Assembly (NCBI GenBank): GCA_046520405.1
Contig: JBKGHI010000011.1
Coordinates: 1 to 64,000 of the forward strand
DNA from: Myxococcus sp046520405
Lineage (GTDB): Bacteria > Myxococcota > Myxococcia > Myxococcales > Myxococcaceae
DNA: 64,000 nucleotides
Direction of reading: 5' to 3'
Under the pieces are notes generated by a model. The model searched no databases and had not been told where the DNA came from. It was given only the letters and a program-made list of their open reading frames with translations. Shown here piece after piece: positions 1 to 11,116 of the stretch (position 1 is the first letter of the stretch; every line of letters begins with the position of its first letter). The translations under genes were made by a program, and so were the position numbers.

Positions 1-879
1 CCCCGTCCCTCGGGCCTCGGCACGGGTGGGCCCCCGGGCAGGGCGCCCGGTGGTGGTTTTGGAGGGCGCCCTGGCGGCTTCCGGCCCTCCACGCCCCGGC
101 CGCCCCCCACGCCCGAGCAGGTTCAGGCGCTGGCGGTGCGCGAGCGCGTCCCGGCCCGCATCGCGAAGGGCGAGCTGGAAGGGAAGATGAAGTGCCGCAT
201 CTGGCGCAAGCTGCACGCCGAGGAGGCGAAGCGCTTCGACCAGGTGTACGAGCTGATGGGACAGACGCCCAGCTTGTCCCTGGGTGACGCCTTCGGCGTG
301 CTCCAGAGCGGCATGACGGTGGCGGAGTTCATGGCCCGCAAGGAGCGCACCCAGCGCAAGGCGGCCATCAAGCAGGCGCGCGGCGAAGTCGAGAACGCCG
401 TGGTGGCGGACTTCCTGGCCCGGCTCATCAGCGACAAGGCGGAGGTCTCCGTGGTGCTGGCGGAGCGCTCCCTGCTGGACACGCTGCAAGTCGAGGAGCC
501 CATCGCCTTCACGCTGGAGCGCACGGGCCGCCTGGAGAAGCTCCAGGTGGTGCTGCTGGCCCGGCGCGCGGACTGGGAGCGGCTGCTGCCCGGGTTGGAG
601 CGCGACGCGAAGCTGACGCAGAAGCCGGCCGCGGTGGCGCGTCAGCCGGACAAGCGCCCCCATTCGGATCCGCGCGCCTTCCTGGACCACATCGGACAGA
701 CTGTGCGGCTGGTGCTGCGCAACGGCATCACGCTCCAGCTCCCGCTGACGCGCGTGGGCCGGTTCGACATGCTGCTGGGTGAGGAGGGCCACGAGGTCTT
801 CGTGCCGCTCCATGCCCTGCTGCGCTTCGAGCCCGTCACGTCCACCCCTTCCGAGAGCGCCCCCGAGGACGAGGCCTGA
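1..879 (+). CDS. Putative RNA-binding protein with Gly/Arg-rich N-terminus and Hfq-like C-terminus (5' end outside window)
   Basis: The reading frame is open from base 1, so the start lies upstream. The first ~40 codons are rich in Gly, Pro and Arg (GGPPGRAPGGGFGGRPGG). A charged helical middle with many Lys/Arg/Glu follows. The last ~60 residues (about 670-845) resemble an Sm/Hfq fold: LVLRNGITLQ then RFDMLLGEE matches the Sm1 pattern (YLxNGxxLxGxVxxFD), and VPLHALLRFEP resembles the Hfq Sm2 pattern (VYKHAISTxxP). A second, weaker beta-rich stretch (codons ~140-190) might be another degenerate copy. RGG-like tails and LSm folds are each linked to RNA binding, so an RNA-binding role is inferred, not shown. 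The family is not named. A lipoprotein gene follows 47 bases downstream on the same strand. Confidence 0.7.
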   Translation, partial: PRPSGLGTGGPPGRAPGGGFGGRPGGFRPSTPRPPPTPEQVQALAVRERVPARIAKGELEGKMKCRIWRKLHAEEAKRFDQVYELMGQTPSLSLGDAFGVLQSGMTVAEFMARKERTQRKAAIKQARGEVENAVVADFLARLISDKAEVSVVLAERSLLDTLQVEEPIAFTLERTGRLEKLQVVLLARRADWERLLPGLERDAKLTQKPAAVARQPDKRPHSDPRAFLDHIGQTVRLVLRNGITLQLPLTRVGRFDMLLGEEGHEVFVPLHALLRFEPVTSTPSESAPEDEA

Positions 880-926
880 GGCCCATCCCCACGGGGGGCG
901 CGGCCCCTCATCGCCGAGACACATCC

Positions 927-1337
927 ATGCGCCAGTTCATCTCCCGCATCATCAAGCCCTGGCTCGCCCTGGTCGCGACGGCCGCCATGGTGGGCATCAC
1001 CCAGCAGGGGTGCACGAAGGACGCCGACGCGTCGAAGGCGCCCGCGGTCCCCGAGAAGCGGGAGAACGGCGTGCGCATCGTCGAGCTGTCCGTCACGGAG
1101 AAGGGCTACGAGCCCAGCCCCGTGACGCTCAAGAAGGGCGAGCCGGTGAAGCTGGTGGTGACGCGCAAGACGGACCACACCTGCGCCACCGAGGTCGTCA
1201 TGGACGGCTACGACATCAACACGCCGCTGCCGCTCAACCAGCCGGTGGAGATTGCCTTCACGCCGAAGGAGTCCGGCAAGCTGGTGTACGGGTGCGCCAT
1301 GAACAAGATGATTTCCGGCGTTTTCATGGTCGACTGA
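927..1337 (+). CDS. Cupredoxin-like lipoprotein
   Basis: 136 aa. An N-terminal basic/hydrophobic segment ends in a lipobox-like QQGC (Cys29), suggesting a lipoprotein; the position before Cys is Gly but the rest of the box is weak. Residues ~50-136 form a cupredoxin-type beta sandwich: DHTCATEVV contributes a His and Cys, and YGCAMNKM near the end supplies Cys and Met in the place of the usual C-x-M copper loop. This resembles the small cupredoxin_1/EfeO-type domains that bind copper or a heavy metal in the periplasm. It is probably an envelope electron-transfer or metal-handling protein. The canonical second His of blue copper sites is not obvious, so metal type is unknown. Confidence 0.75.
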   Translation: MRQFISRIIKPWLALVATAAMVGITQQGCTKDADASKAPAVPEKRENGVRIVELSVTEKGYEPSPVTLKKGEPVKLVVTRKTDHTCATEVVMDGYDINTPLPLNQPVEIAFTPKESGKLVYGCAMNKMISGVFMVD

Positions 1338-1394
1338 CGGACGCTGGCCGATTTCTGGGCAGCGCCGCCGGGAGGAGTAGTGTCCGCGTCCTGA

Positions 1395-4361
1395 ATGGGC
1401 GGCGCGGCGGAGCTCTTCACCCGGCATGTCTTTCTCGACCTCGAAACCACGGGGCTGGACCCACGTGTGGACGAGGTCATCGAGCTGGGCTGCATCTTCT
1501 TCGAGAACGGGCGCGAGGTGGAACGCTTCGCGCGCATGTACTCAGCGTCGCGGCCCCTCCCCCTCACCATCCGGCGACTGACGGGACTGACGGACGCGGA
1601 CCTCGCGGGGCATCCGCGCTTCGGCACCGACATGGCCGAGCTGCGGGAGAAGCTCTCCGGCTGGACGGTGGTGGCGCACAACGCGCCCTTTGAAAAAGGC
1701 TTCCTGCCGGACCTGCTCGGCCCCATCCGCGCGCCGGTGCTCGACTCGTGCGAGCTGATGCACTACCTGCACCCGGAGCTGCCCAGCCACTCGCTGGAGT
1801 CGCTGCTGCGCTGGGCCGGGCTGGCGCTGCGACAGCCGCACCGCGCGGTGTCGGACTGCGAGGCGGTGTACTCGGTGCTGGTGCACGCCATGGATCGCTG
1901 CGTCCGCGAGGGGCGTGGTGACGACGTGGTGGACCTGCTCGCCGCGTTGGACCCGCGTAAGGGCGCGGAGCTGCGGCTGGCCATGGAGGGCGTGGGCCTG
2001 AAGGACGGCGCGAGCGGCGCGTTCGACTACGAGGAATGGCCGCTGGTGGACCTGCTGTCGCGACTGGCCGCCGCGTGCCGCGCGGAGGCCGCGCCGCTGG
2101 CGCTGGAGGCCCAGGGCTTCCTGCGCGGGAAGCCAGAGCGGCGGCGCGCGGGAGGCGCCACGGCATTGCCCGAGCCCGAGGCCGATGCCCCCGTGCTTCC
2201 GGTGCGGCCCGATGAGGTCTCCGCGCTGCTCGGCACCGGTGGCGCATTGGAGCAGGCCGGTGAAGGGTTCTTGAGCCGGACCGCGCAGCTCGACGTGGCG
2301 CAGGCCGTGGCGCGAGCGCTTTCGGATGGCGGGCAACTGGCGGTTGAAGCGGGTACGGGCACGGGGAAGTCGCTGGCGTACCTGGCTCCCGCGGCGCTCT
2401 TCGCGGCGCGCAACGGGCGCAAGGTGGGCGTGGCGCCTCACACCAAGACGCTCCAGGACCAGCTCCTGGAGAAGGATCTGCCCCGGCTGCACCGGGCCAC
2501 GAAGGGCGCCTTCGGCTATGCCCTGCTTAAGGGCCAGACGAACTATCTGTGCCGTCGCCGCGCGCTGGAGGCCACGCGGGTGGAGCCCGGCATGGGGCAC
2601 TCCGCGCGCGCGCCTCGGGCGTACCTGCGTGCGTACCTGCGCCGCAGTGGCGAGGGCGACCTGGACCGGCTGAGCCACTGGTTCCGCGAACGCTTCCCGG
2701 TGCTGACGGCGCTGGTGCCCGCCGTGCGCTCCGAGGCGTCCACGACGCTGGGCGAGAAGTGCCCGCACTTCCACCGCTGCTTCTACCATTCGGCCGTGGC
2801 GCAGGCCCGGGACGCGGACGTGCTGGTCATCAACCAGTCGCTCGCCTTCGCGTGGCCCGCTCGCTACCCGAAGCTGGACCACCTGGTCCTCGACGAGGCG
2901 CATGAGGTGGAGGACGTCGCCACCACCGCGCTGGCGTTGGAGCTGTCGGACCTCGCCTTCCTGCGTCTGACGGAGCGGCTGCACGGCAGGGATGGACGGC
3001 GTGGCCTGTTCGCCGAGCTGCGCAAGGCCCTGAGCGCCTCGCGCCGGGCGGAGACGCGGTCGCTGATGGGCGAGGTGGAGGATGGCCTTCGCCGACTGCT
3101 CGATGACGCTCGGGACCTGGGGGCTCGTGTCACGGAGCTGTGCGAGCCCGCCGCCACCGCCGTGGGCGAGGACCCGGACGAAGGTGCGTACTCTCCCGAG
3201 CTGCGCATCACCGCGACCGTGCGCGCCCTACCCGCCTGGGAGCCGGTGCGCGAAGGACTGGAGGCCGTGCGCGGCGCGCTCCAGGCGCTGCATGTCCTGC
3301 TGTCCGTACGCGTGCTTGCCGCTCTCCCCGAGTTGGCGGCCCGGCAGCCCGCGCTGGAGCGGGAGCTGTCTGGCGCCACCACGGAGCTGGGTGAGCTGGC
3401 GGTGCTCGCGGGCGAGCTGTCCGGTGAAGCCGCGCCGGGCCGATGCTACGCGGCCACGTCGGAGCCGAAGCGCCAGCGGTGGAGCCTGAGCGCCCAGCCG
3501 GTGGATGTCTCCGCCTATGTCTCGAAGGACTTCGCGGAGAGCAAGCGCACCCTGGTGCTCGCGTCCGCAACGCTGGGCACCGGCGACGGGTTTCCCTTCG
3601 TCCTCCGGCGGCTGGGACTCGACGGACGTGGGGGTAAAACCGCGCCTCGGCTCGTCCGCGCGGCCACGCCGTTCAAGCTGCATGAGCAGGCGCTGGTCGT
3701 GCTCGTCACCGATGCGCCTCGCGCGCACGAGGAGGCCTTCGTGGAGTGGGCCTCGCTGCGGATTTCCGGCCTGGCACAGACGATGGGCGGCCGGGTGCTG
3801 GGGCTGTTCGCCTCCACGCGCCGCATGGAGCGCGTAGGCTCGAGCGTGCGCACCCGATTGGACCCGCTGGGCATCGAGGTGCTGCGGCAGTCGCGTGGGC
3901 ACAGCCGCTCCCTGGCGGCGCGGCAGGAGAAGGACACGGGCACCGTGCTGCTGGGGACCAAGAGCTTCTGGCAGGGCGTGGACATCCCCGGCCGCGGCGT
4001 GGGTTGCGTGTTCATCGACAAGCTGCCGCTAGAGCCCGCGATGCGTCCGCTGGTGGCCGCGCGCGAGGAGCCGCTGTCACGCAACGGCGGCGAGTACATG
4101 GGCTTCCTCCACTACCGGCTGCCCCGTGCGCTGCTCCAGTTGCGGCAGGGCGTGGGCCGACTCATCCGGGCCACGACGGACCGGGGCGTGGTCATCATCT
4201 CGGACCCGGGGCACCCCAGCTACCGTGGCCACCTGATGAACGCGCTGGAAGGATACCGCGTCGAAGCGCTGCCGTGGGCCCAGGCCCGGCTGCGCATCCA
4301 CGCGATGCTGAAGGAGACGGGGCTCACCGTGGAGTCAGGACCCGCGCGGTCCTGGGGGTGA
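1395..4361 (+). CDS. DnaQ-type exonuclease fused to DinG-family helicase
   Basis: 988 aa. Residues ~10-175 are a DEDD 3'-5' exonuclease (FLDLETTGLDP with D15 and E17; AHNAPFEKGFL; SDCEAV). The rest is an XPD/DinG-like superfamily 2 helicase: Walker A AGTGTGKS with K325, DEAH box starting at D500, the C-terminal motif FWQGVDIPGRG and motif VI QGVGRLIR near 917. Only three of the four Fe-S-type cysteines expected in E. coli DinG are visible (C386, C456, C462), so the cluster may be absent or altered. The fused layout resembles the Gram-positive DinG type. A nuclease/helicase role in DNA repair or R-loop removal is inferred from the family. A stop codon directly before the ATG excludes a longer start. 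Confidence 0.92.
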   Translation: MGGAAELFTRHVFLDLETTGLDPRVDEVIELGCIFFENGREVERFARMYSASRPLPLTIRRLTGLTDADLAGHPRFGTDMAELREKLSGWTVVAHNAPFEKGFLPDLLGPIRAPVLDSCELMHYLHPELPSHSLESLLRWAGLALRQPHRAVSDCEAVYSVLVHAMDRCVREGRGDDVVDLLAALDPRKGAELRLAMEGVGLKDGASGAFDYEEWPLVDLLSRLAAACRAEAAPLALEAQGFLRGKPERRRAGGATALPEPEADAPVLPVRPDEVSALLGTGGALEQAGEGFLSRTAQLDVAQAVARALSDGGQLAVEAGTGTGKSLAYLAPAALFAARNGRKVGVAPHTKTLQDQLLEKDLPRLHRATKGAFGYALLKGQTNYLCRRRALEATRVEPGMGHSARAPRAYLRAYLRRSGEGDLDRLSHWFRERFPVLTALVPAVRSEASTTLGEKCPHFHRCFYHSAVAQARDADVLVINQSLAFAWPARYPKLDHLVLDEAHEVEDVATTALALELSDLAFLRLTERLHGRDGRRGLFAELRKALSASRRAETRSLMGEVEDGLRRLLDDARDLGARVTELCEPAATAVGEDPDEGAYSPELRITATVRALPAWEPVREGLEAVRGALQALHVLLSVRVLAALPELAARQPALERELSGATTELGELAVLAGELSGEAAPGRCYAATSEPKRQRWSLSAQPVDVSAYVSKDFAESKRTLVLASATLGTGDGFPFVLRRLGLDGRGGKTAPRLVRAATPFKLHEQALVVLVTDAPRAHEEAFVEWASLRISGLAQTMGGRVLGLFASTRRMERVGSSVRTRLDPLGIEVLRQSRGHSRSLAARQEKDTGTVLLGTKSFWQGVDIPGRGVGCVFIDKLPLEPAMRPLVAAREEPLSRNGGEYMGFLHYRLPRALLQLRQGVGRLIRATTDRGVVIISDPGHPSYRGHLMNALEGYRVEALPWAQARLRIHAMLKETGLTVESGPARSWG

Positions 4362-4376
4362 GCCCCGGCGGGCTCA
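4359..4376. terminator. Symmetric hairpin containing both facing stop codons
   Basis: TGAGCCC-CGGC-GGGCTCA is a perfect 7-bp stem with a 4-base loop. Its outermost triplets are the TGA of the helicase gene and the TGA (read as TCA) of the HAMP gene. There is no T tract on either side. It is probably a shared bidirectional terminator or 3' stabiliser. Confidence 0.45.
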
Positions 4377-5111
4377 GTCCGCGAGCCGGGCGCGGTAACG
4401 CGCGTCCAGGGCGCGCAGCTCGTGAATGAGCTCGGCCGAAGCCCCTGAACTCTCCGCGGCCTGGAGGGCGTTCGACAAGGTCCTCGCGTCCTCTTCGCTC
4501 TGCTCGCGGAGGCGCTGCACCATCTTCCGCGTGGCCTCGAAGAGGTCCTGGAGCTCGTCGCCATCCCGGAGCCCGTGCTGCGGCGCCCGCAGCCGGCCGT
4601 CCTGGACCTCCTGCACGAGACGGCGGATGCGGAAGAGCGGGCCCGCCACCTTGTGCGTGACCACGATGGTCCCCAGCCCCACCACCGCGATGAATGCGAC
4701 GAGGAAGCCGCCCAGCGCCCACCCGGTGAGCTTCTGCTGCCGCTCCAGCTCCGCGCGCTGAGCGACGATGGCGGCACGCTCGGCCTCGTAGGCCGCGTCA
4801 ATGGCCCGGGCCTTCTCGCGGAAGGTCGCCTCGAAGGCGGGGTCGTCCATCCGGGTCAGCAACTCGTTGGAGAGCGTGGCGCCGGACAGCTCACGGCTGA
4901 CCTCCGCCGCGCGGGAGCGGGCCTCCACCGCCGCGGCGGTCTCGCGCATCAGCGCCTGCGCGCCTCGCACGAGGACCACGCCCAGCAGCGCCGAGAGCAC
5001 GAGCGTCACCGAGACGATGTAGCCCGTCAGCTTGAGCTGGAAGCTCGTGTCGAGGAGGTAGTTGCGCCAGCGCCGCTTGGCGGGCGTCATGGGCGCCGTG
5101 GTCGTCGTCAT
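4374..5111 (-). CDS. HAMP-domain membrane protein without an output domain
   Basis: 245 aa. There are two membrane segments (about residues 26-46 and 130-150) separated by an alpha-helical, Ala/Glu/Arg-rich extracytoplasmic part. A HAMP linker follows the second segment (KVAGPLFRIRRLVQEVQDGRL), then a short coiled coil. No kinase, cyclase or methyl-accepting region is present, so it may be a stand-alone signalling adaptor. The start at 5111 is chosen because its ATG overlaps the upstream TGA (ATGA), indicating translational coupling to the HEAT-repeat gene; an ATG five codons further upstream is possible. The partner protein is unknown. Confidence 0.8.
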   Translation of the reverse strand: MTTTTAPMTPAKRRWRNYLLDTSFQLKLTGYIVSVTLVLSALLGVVLVRGAQALMRETAAAVEARSRAAEVSRELSGATLSNELLTRMDDPAFEATFREKARAIDAAYEAERAAIVAQRAELERQQKLTGWALGGFLVAFIAVVGLGTIVVTHKVAGPLFRIRRLVQEVQDGRLRAPQHGLRDGDELQDLFEATRKMVQRLREQSEEDARTLSNALQAAESSGASAELIHELRALDARYRARLAD

Positions 5112-5857
5112 GTCTCGCTGCTCCACTCGAAGGTCTCCGCCGCTTCCTCCACCGCGCGAGGTACCAGCGCCTTGAGGAGATCACCAGGCTGAGCGCCCGC
5201 GGCATTCACTTCCACCTGCCCCATCAACGACAGCTCTGGGTACGTGAGGCACACGAGCGCCACCCGCAGCCCACCGCCGTCCGACTCATGAAGCTCCGGG
5301 GTGATGCGATAGCCCCGCACCCGAAGCTTCTTCAGCGTGCCCTTCGCGGCCGCCTTCGTCTCCTTCGCGGGCGCGAGCTGCGCCCCGCTCCGCATCAGTC
5401 GCGAGCGCAGCCGCGCCTCCGTTGCCTTCACCAGTTCGGCGGGGAGCTTACCCGTGCGGTCCTTCACCGCCTCGAGCTGCACGTAGAAGCGCGGCGGACG
5501 GGACTGGTACTCCTTCAGGGCGCCCACGGCCTCGCTCACCGCGGCCTGCACCGTCGCGTCCGCGTCCGCCTTGTGGGCCTGGAGGCAGTCGAGCCCGTCC
5601 GGCTCCAGCAGCTTCGCCAGCCCCTTGGCCGCGGCCGCGCGCACCAGTTCGCTTTCGTCCTTCAATCCGTTGCACAGCAGCGGTACGGCCTCCGGGTCCT
5701 CCGTGGCGCCGAGCACCAACGCCGCCTGCGAGCGCGAGCGCGGGTCCTTGCTCTTCTGGAGCTGCTTGCCCAGGAAGGCAATACGGGAGTCACCCTGGGC
5801 CAGGGCCGCGCAAGGCGCGAGGAGCAACAGGACGAGGGCGGAGGAAAGCAGCTGCAT
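5108..5857 (-). CDS. Secreted HEAT-repeat protein
   Basis: 249 aa. A cleavable signal peptide (MQLLSSALVLLLLAPCAALAQ) is followed by helical HEAT repeats at about residues 25-115 (RSQAALVLGATEDPEAVPLL; VRAAAAKGLAKLLEPDG; VQAAVSEAVGAL). The C-terminal ~120 residues are a separate alpha/beta region with no recognised domain (KKLRVRGYRITPELHESDG). It is exported to the periplasm and probably mediates protein contacts. It overlaps the downstream HAMP gene by four bases, so the two likely work together at the inner membrane. No Shine-Dalgarno sequence is visible before the ATG. Confidence 0.8.
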   Translation of the reverse strand: MQLLSSALVLLLLAPCAALAQGDSRIAFLGKQLQKSKDPRSRSQAALVLGATEDPEAVPLLCNGLKDESELVRAAAAKGLAKLLEPDGLDCLQAHKADADATVQAAVSEAVGALKEYQSRPPRFYVQLEAVKDRTGKLPAELVKATEARLRSRLMRSGAQLAPAKETKAAAKGTLKKLRVRGYRITPELHESDGGGLRVALVCLTYPELSLMGQVEVNAAGAQPGDLLKALVPRAVEEAAETFEWSSET

Positions 5858-6232
5858 GTGCAGGGAGGGAATCCGGAGAGTCTAACGCCGTCTGACGATT
5901 GCCGAACAGTTGCATGGCCTTGCACATGGAAGACAGTGGGTCAGGTCCACTCCCGTCCTGGAGGGCCCCGCTCCCGTCAGCTCGGGTGTCTGTTCAGACC
6001 TGGGACGCCACGGGCGCTGTTTCGGCCCTCACCGCGGCGCTCGCCCATCAACGGGGTCAGGGAACCCAAGCGGGCCCCGTGAGCGGAAACTTACCGGGGG
6101 ACAGGCTCCAGCAACCCACACGCCCCGTGCCCCCACGGCCTCCGCGCCAGGAAGACTGGCAGGAATCGAGCCATCGACTCGGGGATGTGGCCTTGATGGG
6201 GTAATGTGCGCATCTCCAGGAGGGCTCACCAG
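5858..6232. other. Intergenic region between divergent genes
   Basis: 375 bases between the divergent HEAT-repeat and lysine-rich protein genes. It must hold the promoters for both. I see no convincing -35/-10 pair, tRNA or small gene. The only clear signal is the AGGAGGG ribosome binding site at 6218-6224 belonging to the gene at 6233. Confidence 0.5.
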
Positions 6233-7075
6233 GTGTCTTTCACGTCCCGGTTGGAAGGTCTGCTCCAGAACGTGGGGTTGGGCGGTATCGTGGGTGAGGT
6301 GCGCGCGCGGCTCGGACTCAAGGAGTCCCGAGACACATCCGCGCCCCGGACCGCCGACTTCCCCGCACCTGCGCCCCGGGGTGCCCCCCAGCAGACCGTG
6401 GTCGAGCGCACACCGCGCCCCAGGCCCTCCATCCCGCAGCCTTTCGAGGCAGTGTCGGCGCCTGAGGCAACTGTGGCCGAGCGAACGCCATCCCGTGGTG
6501 CGGTGACGGCCGACGCGGACGCACCTTCGAGCGCTCAGACATCGGCGCAGGAGCCCTCCCGGAAGGCGGCGGCGAAGACACCGCGCTCCGGGGCGAAAAA
6601 GAAGAAGCCCGCCACGAAGCAGGCCCAGGCAAGCACGAGCGCCAGGTCGGAGAAGAAAACGGCCCGCCCGGCGACGAAGCCCAAGAAGCGCGTGCGCGCC
6701 GCGAAGGAAGCCGCTGCGCCCGTGGCTGGGAACGGCGGTACGGCCGTGGACCAACTGCTGTCCGCACTGCGCAGCCACCCGCGTCAACAGGAGCTCATCT
6801 CCGCGGGCAAGCAGAAGGACCAGCTCGTGCGGTCGCTCATCCCGCTCTACCTCGCGCGTTCGCTCGACGCGGACTTCGAAGTGACGTCTGGAACGACGTC
6901 TCGATTCTGGGGAGAGCTCGGCGTTACCTACGCAGCGCCGAACGCGGCCAAGGCGCTCCGTCTGCACGGTGGTTATGCGCAGGACACTCAAAATGGCAAA
7001 GCCATCACGGCCCGGGGCGTCCAGTACGTGGAGGAGATGCTGAGCCGTTTTGGGAATGCCTCATCAGGCATCTGA
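6233..7075 (+). CDS. Lysine-rich hypothetical protein with a conserved-looking C-terminal domain
   Basis: 280 aa from a GTG at 6233, chosen because AGGAGGG (6218-6224) sits 8 bases upstream; a GTG at 6206 is an alternative. The N-terminal ~25 residues look helical (SRLEGLLQNVGLGGIVGEVR). Next is a long Pro/Ala/Ser-rich disordered stretch, then a strongly basic segment at about 115-165 (GAKKKKPATKQ; KKTARPATKPKKRVRAAK) that resembles histone-H1-like or nucleoid-associated tails. The last ~100 residues (VDQLLSALRSHPRQQELISA and onward) are globular and unrecognised. Nucleic-acid binding is an inference from composition only. Confidence 0.75.
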   Translation: MSFTSRLEGLLQNVGLGGIVGEVRARLGLKESRDTSAPRTADFPAPAPRGAPQQTVVERTPRPRPSIPQPFEAVSAPEATVAERTPSRGAVTADADAPSSAQTSAQEPSRKAAAKTPRSGAKKKKPATKQAQASTSARSEKKTARPATKPKKRVRAAKEAAAPVAGNGGTAVDQLLSALRSHPRQQELISAGKQKDQLVRSLIPLYLARSLDADFEVTSGTTSRFWGELGVTYAAPNAAKALRLHGGYAQDTQNGKAITARGVQYVEEMLSRFGNASSGI

Positions 7076-7123
7076 ATGACGAGCAGTCGCGATGGATGGC
7101 AGGGTGAAGGGCACTCCGCGCAC

Positions 7124-7414
7124 TCACCCGCTTCGAGTCGTGCTTGGCGCATCGGCAATCCCCCATGCGCCAGAGTGAACGCCGTACTGGAACCAAGCCT
7201 GATGCATCGCACCCTCAAGGCTTGCGTGCCATGTGTCGCCCAAGCACCTGCCTGAGCCATCCCAGACGAACAACAGAAAGGCTCCGTCTTCTTCGTCAAT
7301 CTCGAGTGACATCGGCCGGCTGAATTCCGCTTGCGGCGACCGCTCACGTTCAGCCGACTCAAGCATTGAGGCCACTCGCTCGCGCGGAATCTGGGCAACA
7401 AGCCTGGGTCCCAT
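7124..7414 (-). CDS. Small conserved hypothetical protein
   Basis: 96 aa from an ATG at 7414 with GGAGGAA about 11 bases upstream; a frame-open extension to 7573 is less likely. The C-terminal half has a pattern I associate with a family of small bacterial proteins of unknown role: FLLFVWDGSGRCLGDTWHAS followed by a helix (LEGAMHQAWFQYGV) and a Trp. Two beta strands, a conserved DTWH turn and a helix are visible. It stands alone, converging on the lysine-rich gene. Function unknown. Confidence 0.6.
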   Translation of the reverse strand: MGPRLVAQIPRERVASMLESAERERSPQAEFSRPMSLEIDEEDGAFLLFVWDGSGRCLGDTWHASLEGAMHQAWFQYGVHSGAWGIADAPSTTRSG

Positions 7415-7772
7415 GGAAGTCGCGTTCCTCCGAAGGAAAGACGTCTTGTCTCGCGCTCCAGGCCCCCTGTGCTCAACCAGGTGCCCCTGCGCCAATCCCT
7501 TACGTCCTGAGGGCTCTAAGGGCTGATTACACCTGAGTGCCGTGGCGGTCCCGTAACGCAAGTTCCGAGTCACCTGTCTACCGGTCCACGTTGGGCAGGT
7601 TGCCCGCCTGACGAGGTTCCTTGGAGCCGAAACCGGAGCGCCCGCCCCAAGCCTCGCCGCCCCCCGTCCAGGCCGCCAACCGGGTCAATCCGGGGCTCTG
7701 GGGGTCGTCCGGCCCCTGATGCAACCTCCAAGAACTCCTGCGAAGCCTCCTCTTGTGGCATATACCCACACC
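7415..7772. other. Intergenic region upstream of alaS
   Basis: 358 bases between the divergent small gene and alaS. No convincing ORF, tRNA or T-box-like leader was seen. A TATACC/CATATA element lies at 7759-7766, only 7 bases before the alaS ATG. If it is a -10 box, the transcript would begin at or next to the start codon. Confidence 0.45.
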
Positions 7773-10465
<2,693 letters not shown>

Positions 10466-10466
<1 letters not shown>

Positions 10467-11116
10467 TGAACCACCGGGCCTCTGCTTCCGTGGCGCTCCT
10501 GGCGGCCACCCTTGTTCTGGGTGGCTGCAAGGAGGAGTCCGCCCCTGACTACGCGGGGCCGGGCGACGACCGCACGCTCCAGAAGCTCCGCCAGGAAGTG
10601 GACCGGGTTAACCAGGGAGGCCGTCCCTCCCAGGGCCCCGAGGCCACGCGCGGAGACCCGAACGCGAACCTCGCCGGCCTGGCCGCGGGCATCAACGTCC
10701 CCACCGAACGGGCCTGGGAGCTCCCCTCCCCCAACGAGGCCGTGCGGCTGGACACCCTGTCCGTGAAGCTCACCGGACTGGATGCTTCGCACTCGGTGAA
10801 GGGCTCGGGAAAGGTGAGCCTCACCTCCGAGGACCTGTTCTTCCGCGTGCAGCTCCTGACGCAGAACGTGGGCGGCGCGCCGCTCACCCTGGACCTGGAC
10901 GGCGCGAAGCTCTTCGGGGCTCAAGGCCAGTCGTACGGCGTGGCCCGGGATGCCCAGGTCGTCGGGGGCACCCGGCCACTTCGGCGGACCTGGGCTCCGG
11001 ACGAGCGCACCGACGTGGTCCTCCTGTTCGAGCTTCCTCCGGAGGCCCTTCGGGATGACGGGCTGCACCTGTTGCTTCAGGGCTCCGGGGGGGATGTGCG
11101 GATTCCGTTGAAATGA
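10466..11116 (+). CDS. Lipoprotein with a DUF4352-like Ig fold
   Basis: 216 aa. The signal sequence ends in a clear lipobox (LVLGGC, Cys21), so it is lipid-anchored in the envelope. A disordered Pro/Gly-rich stretch follows to about residue 85. The C-terminal ~125 residues have the alternating strands of a DUF4352-like immunoglobulin fold (VSLTSEDLFFRVQLLTQNVG; FGAQGQSYGV; VVLLFELPPEAL). The start ATG overlaps the alaS stop (TGATG) and its own stop overlaps the next gene (ATGA), so the three genes are probably translated as a unit. Its link to the synthetase or the chaperone is unknown. Confidence 0.8.

Noticed and set aside
7415..7772. T-box or other amino-acid riboswitch before alaS
   Set aside because: No specifier loop, T-box sequence or terminator/antiterminator pair was recognised.
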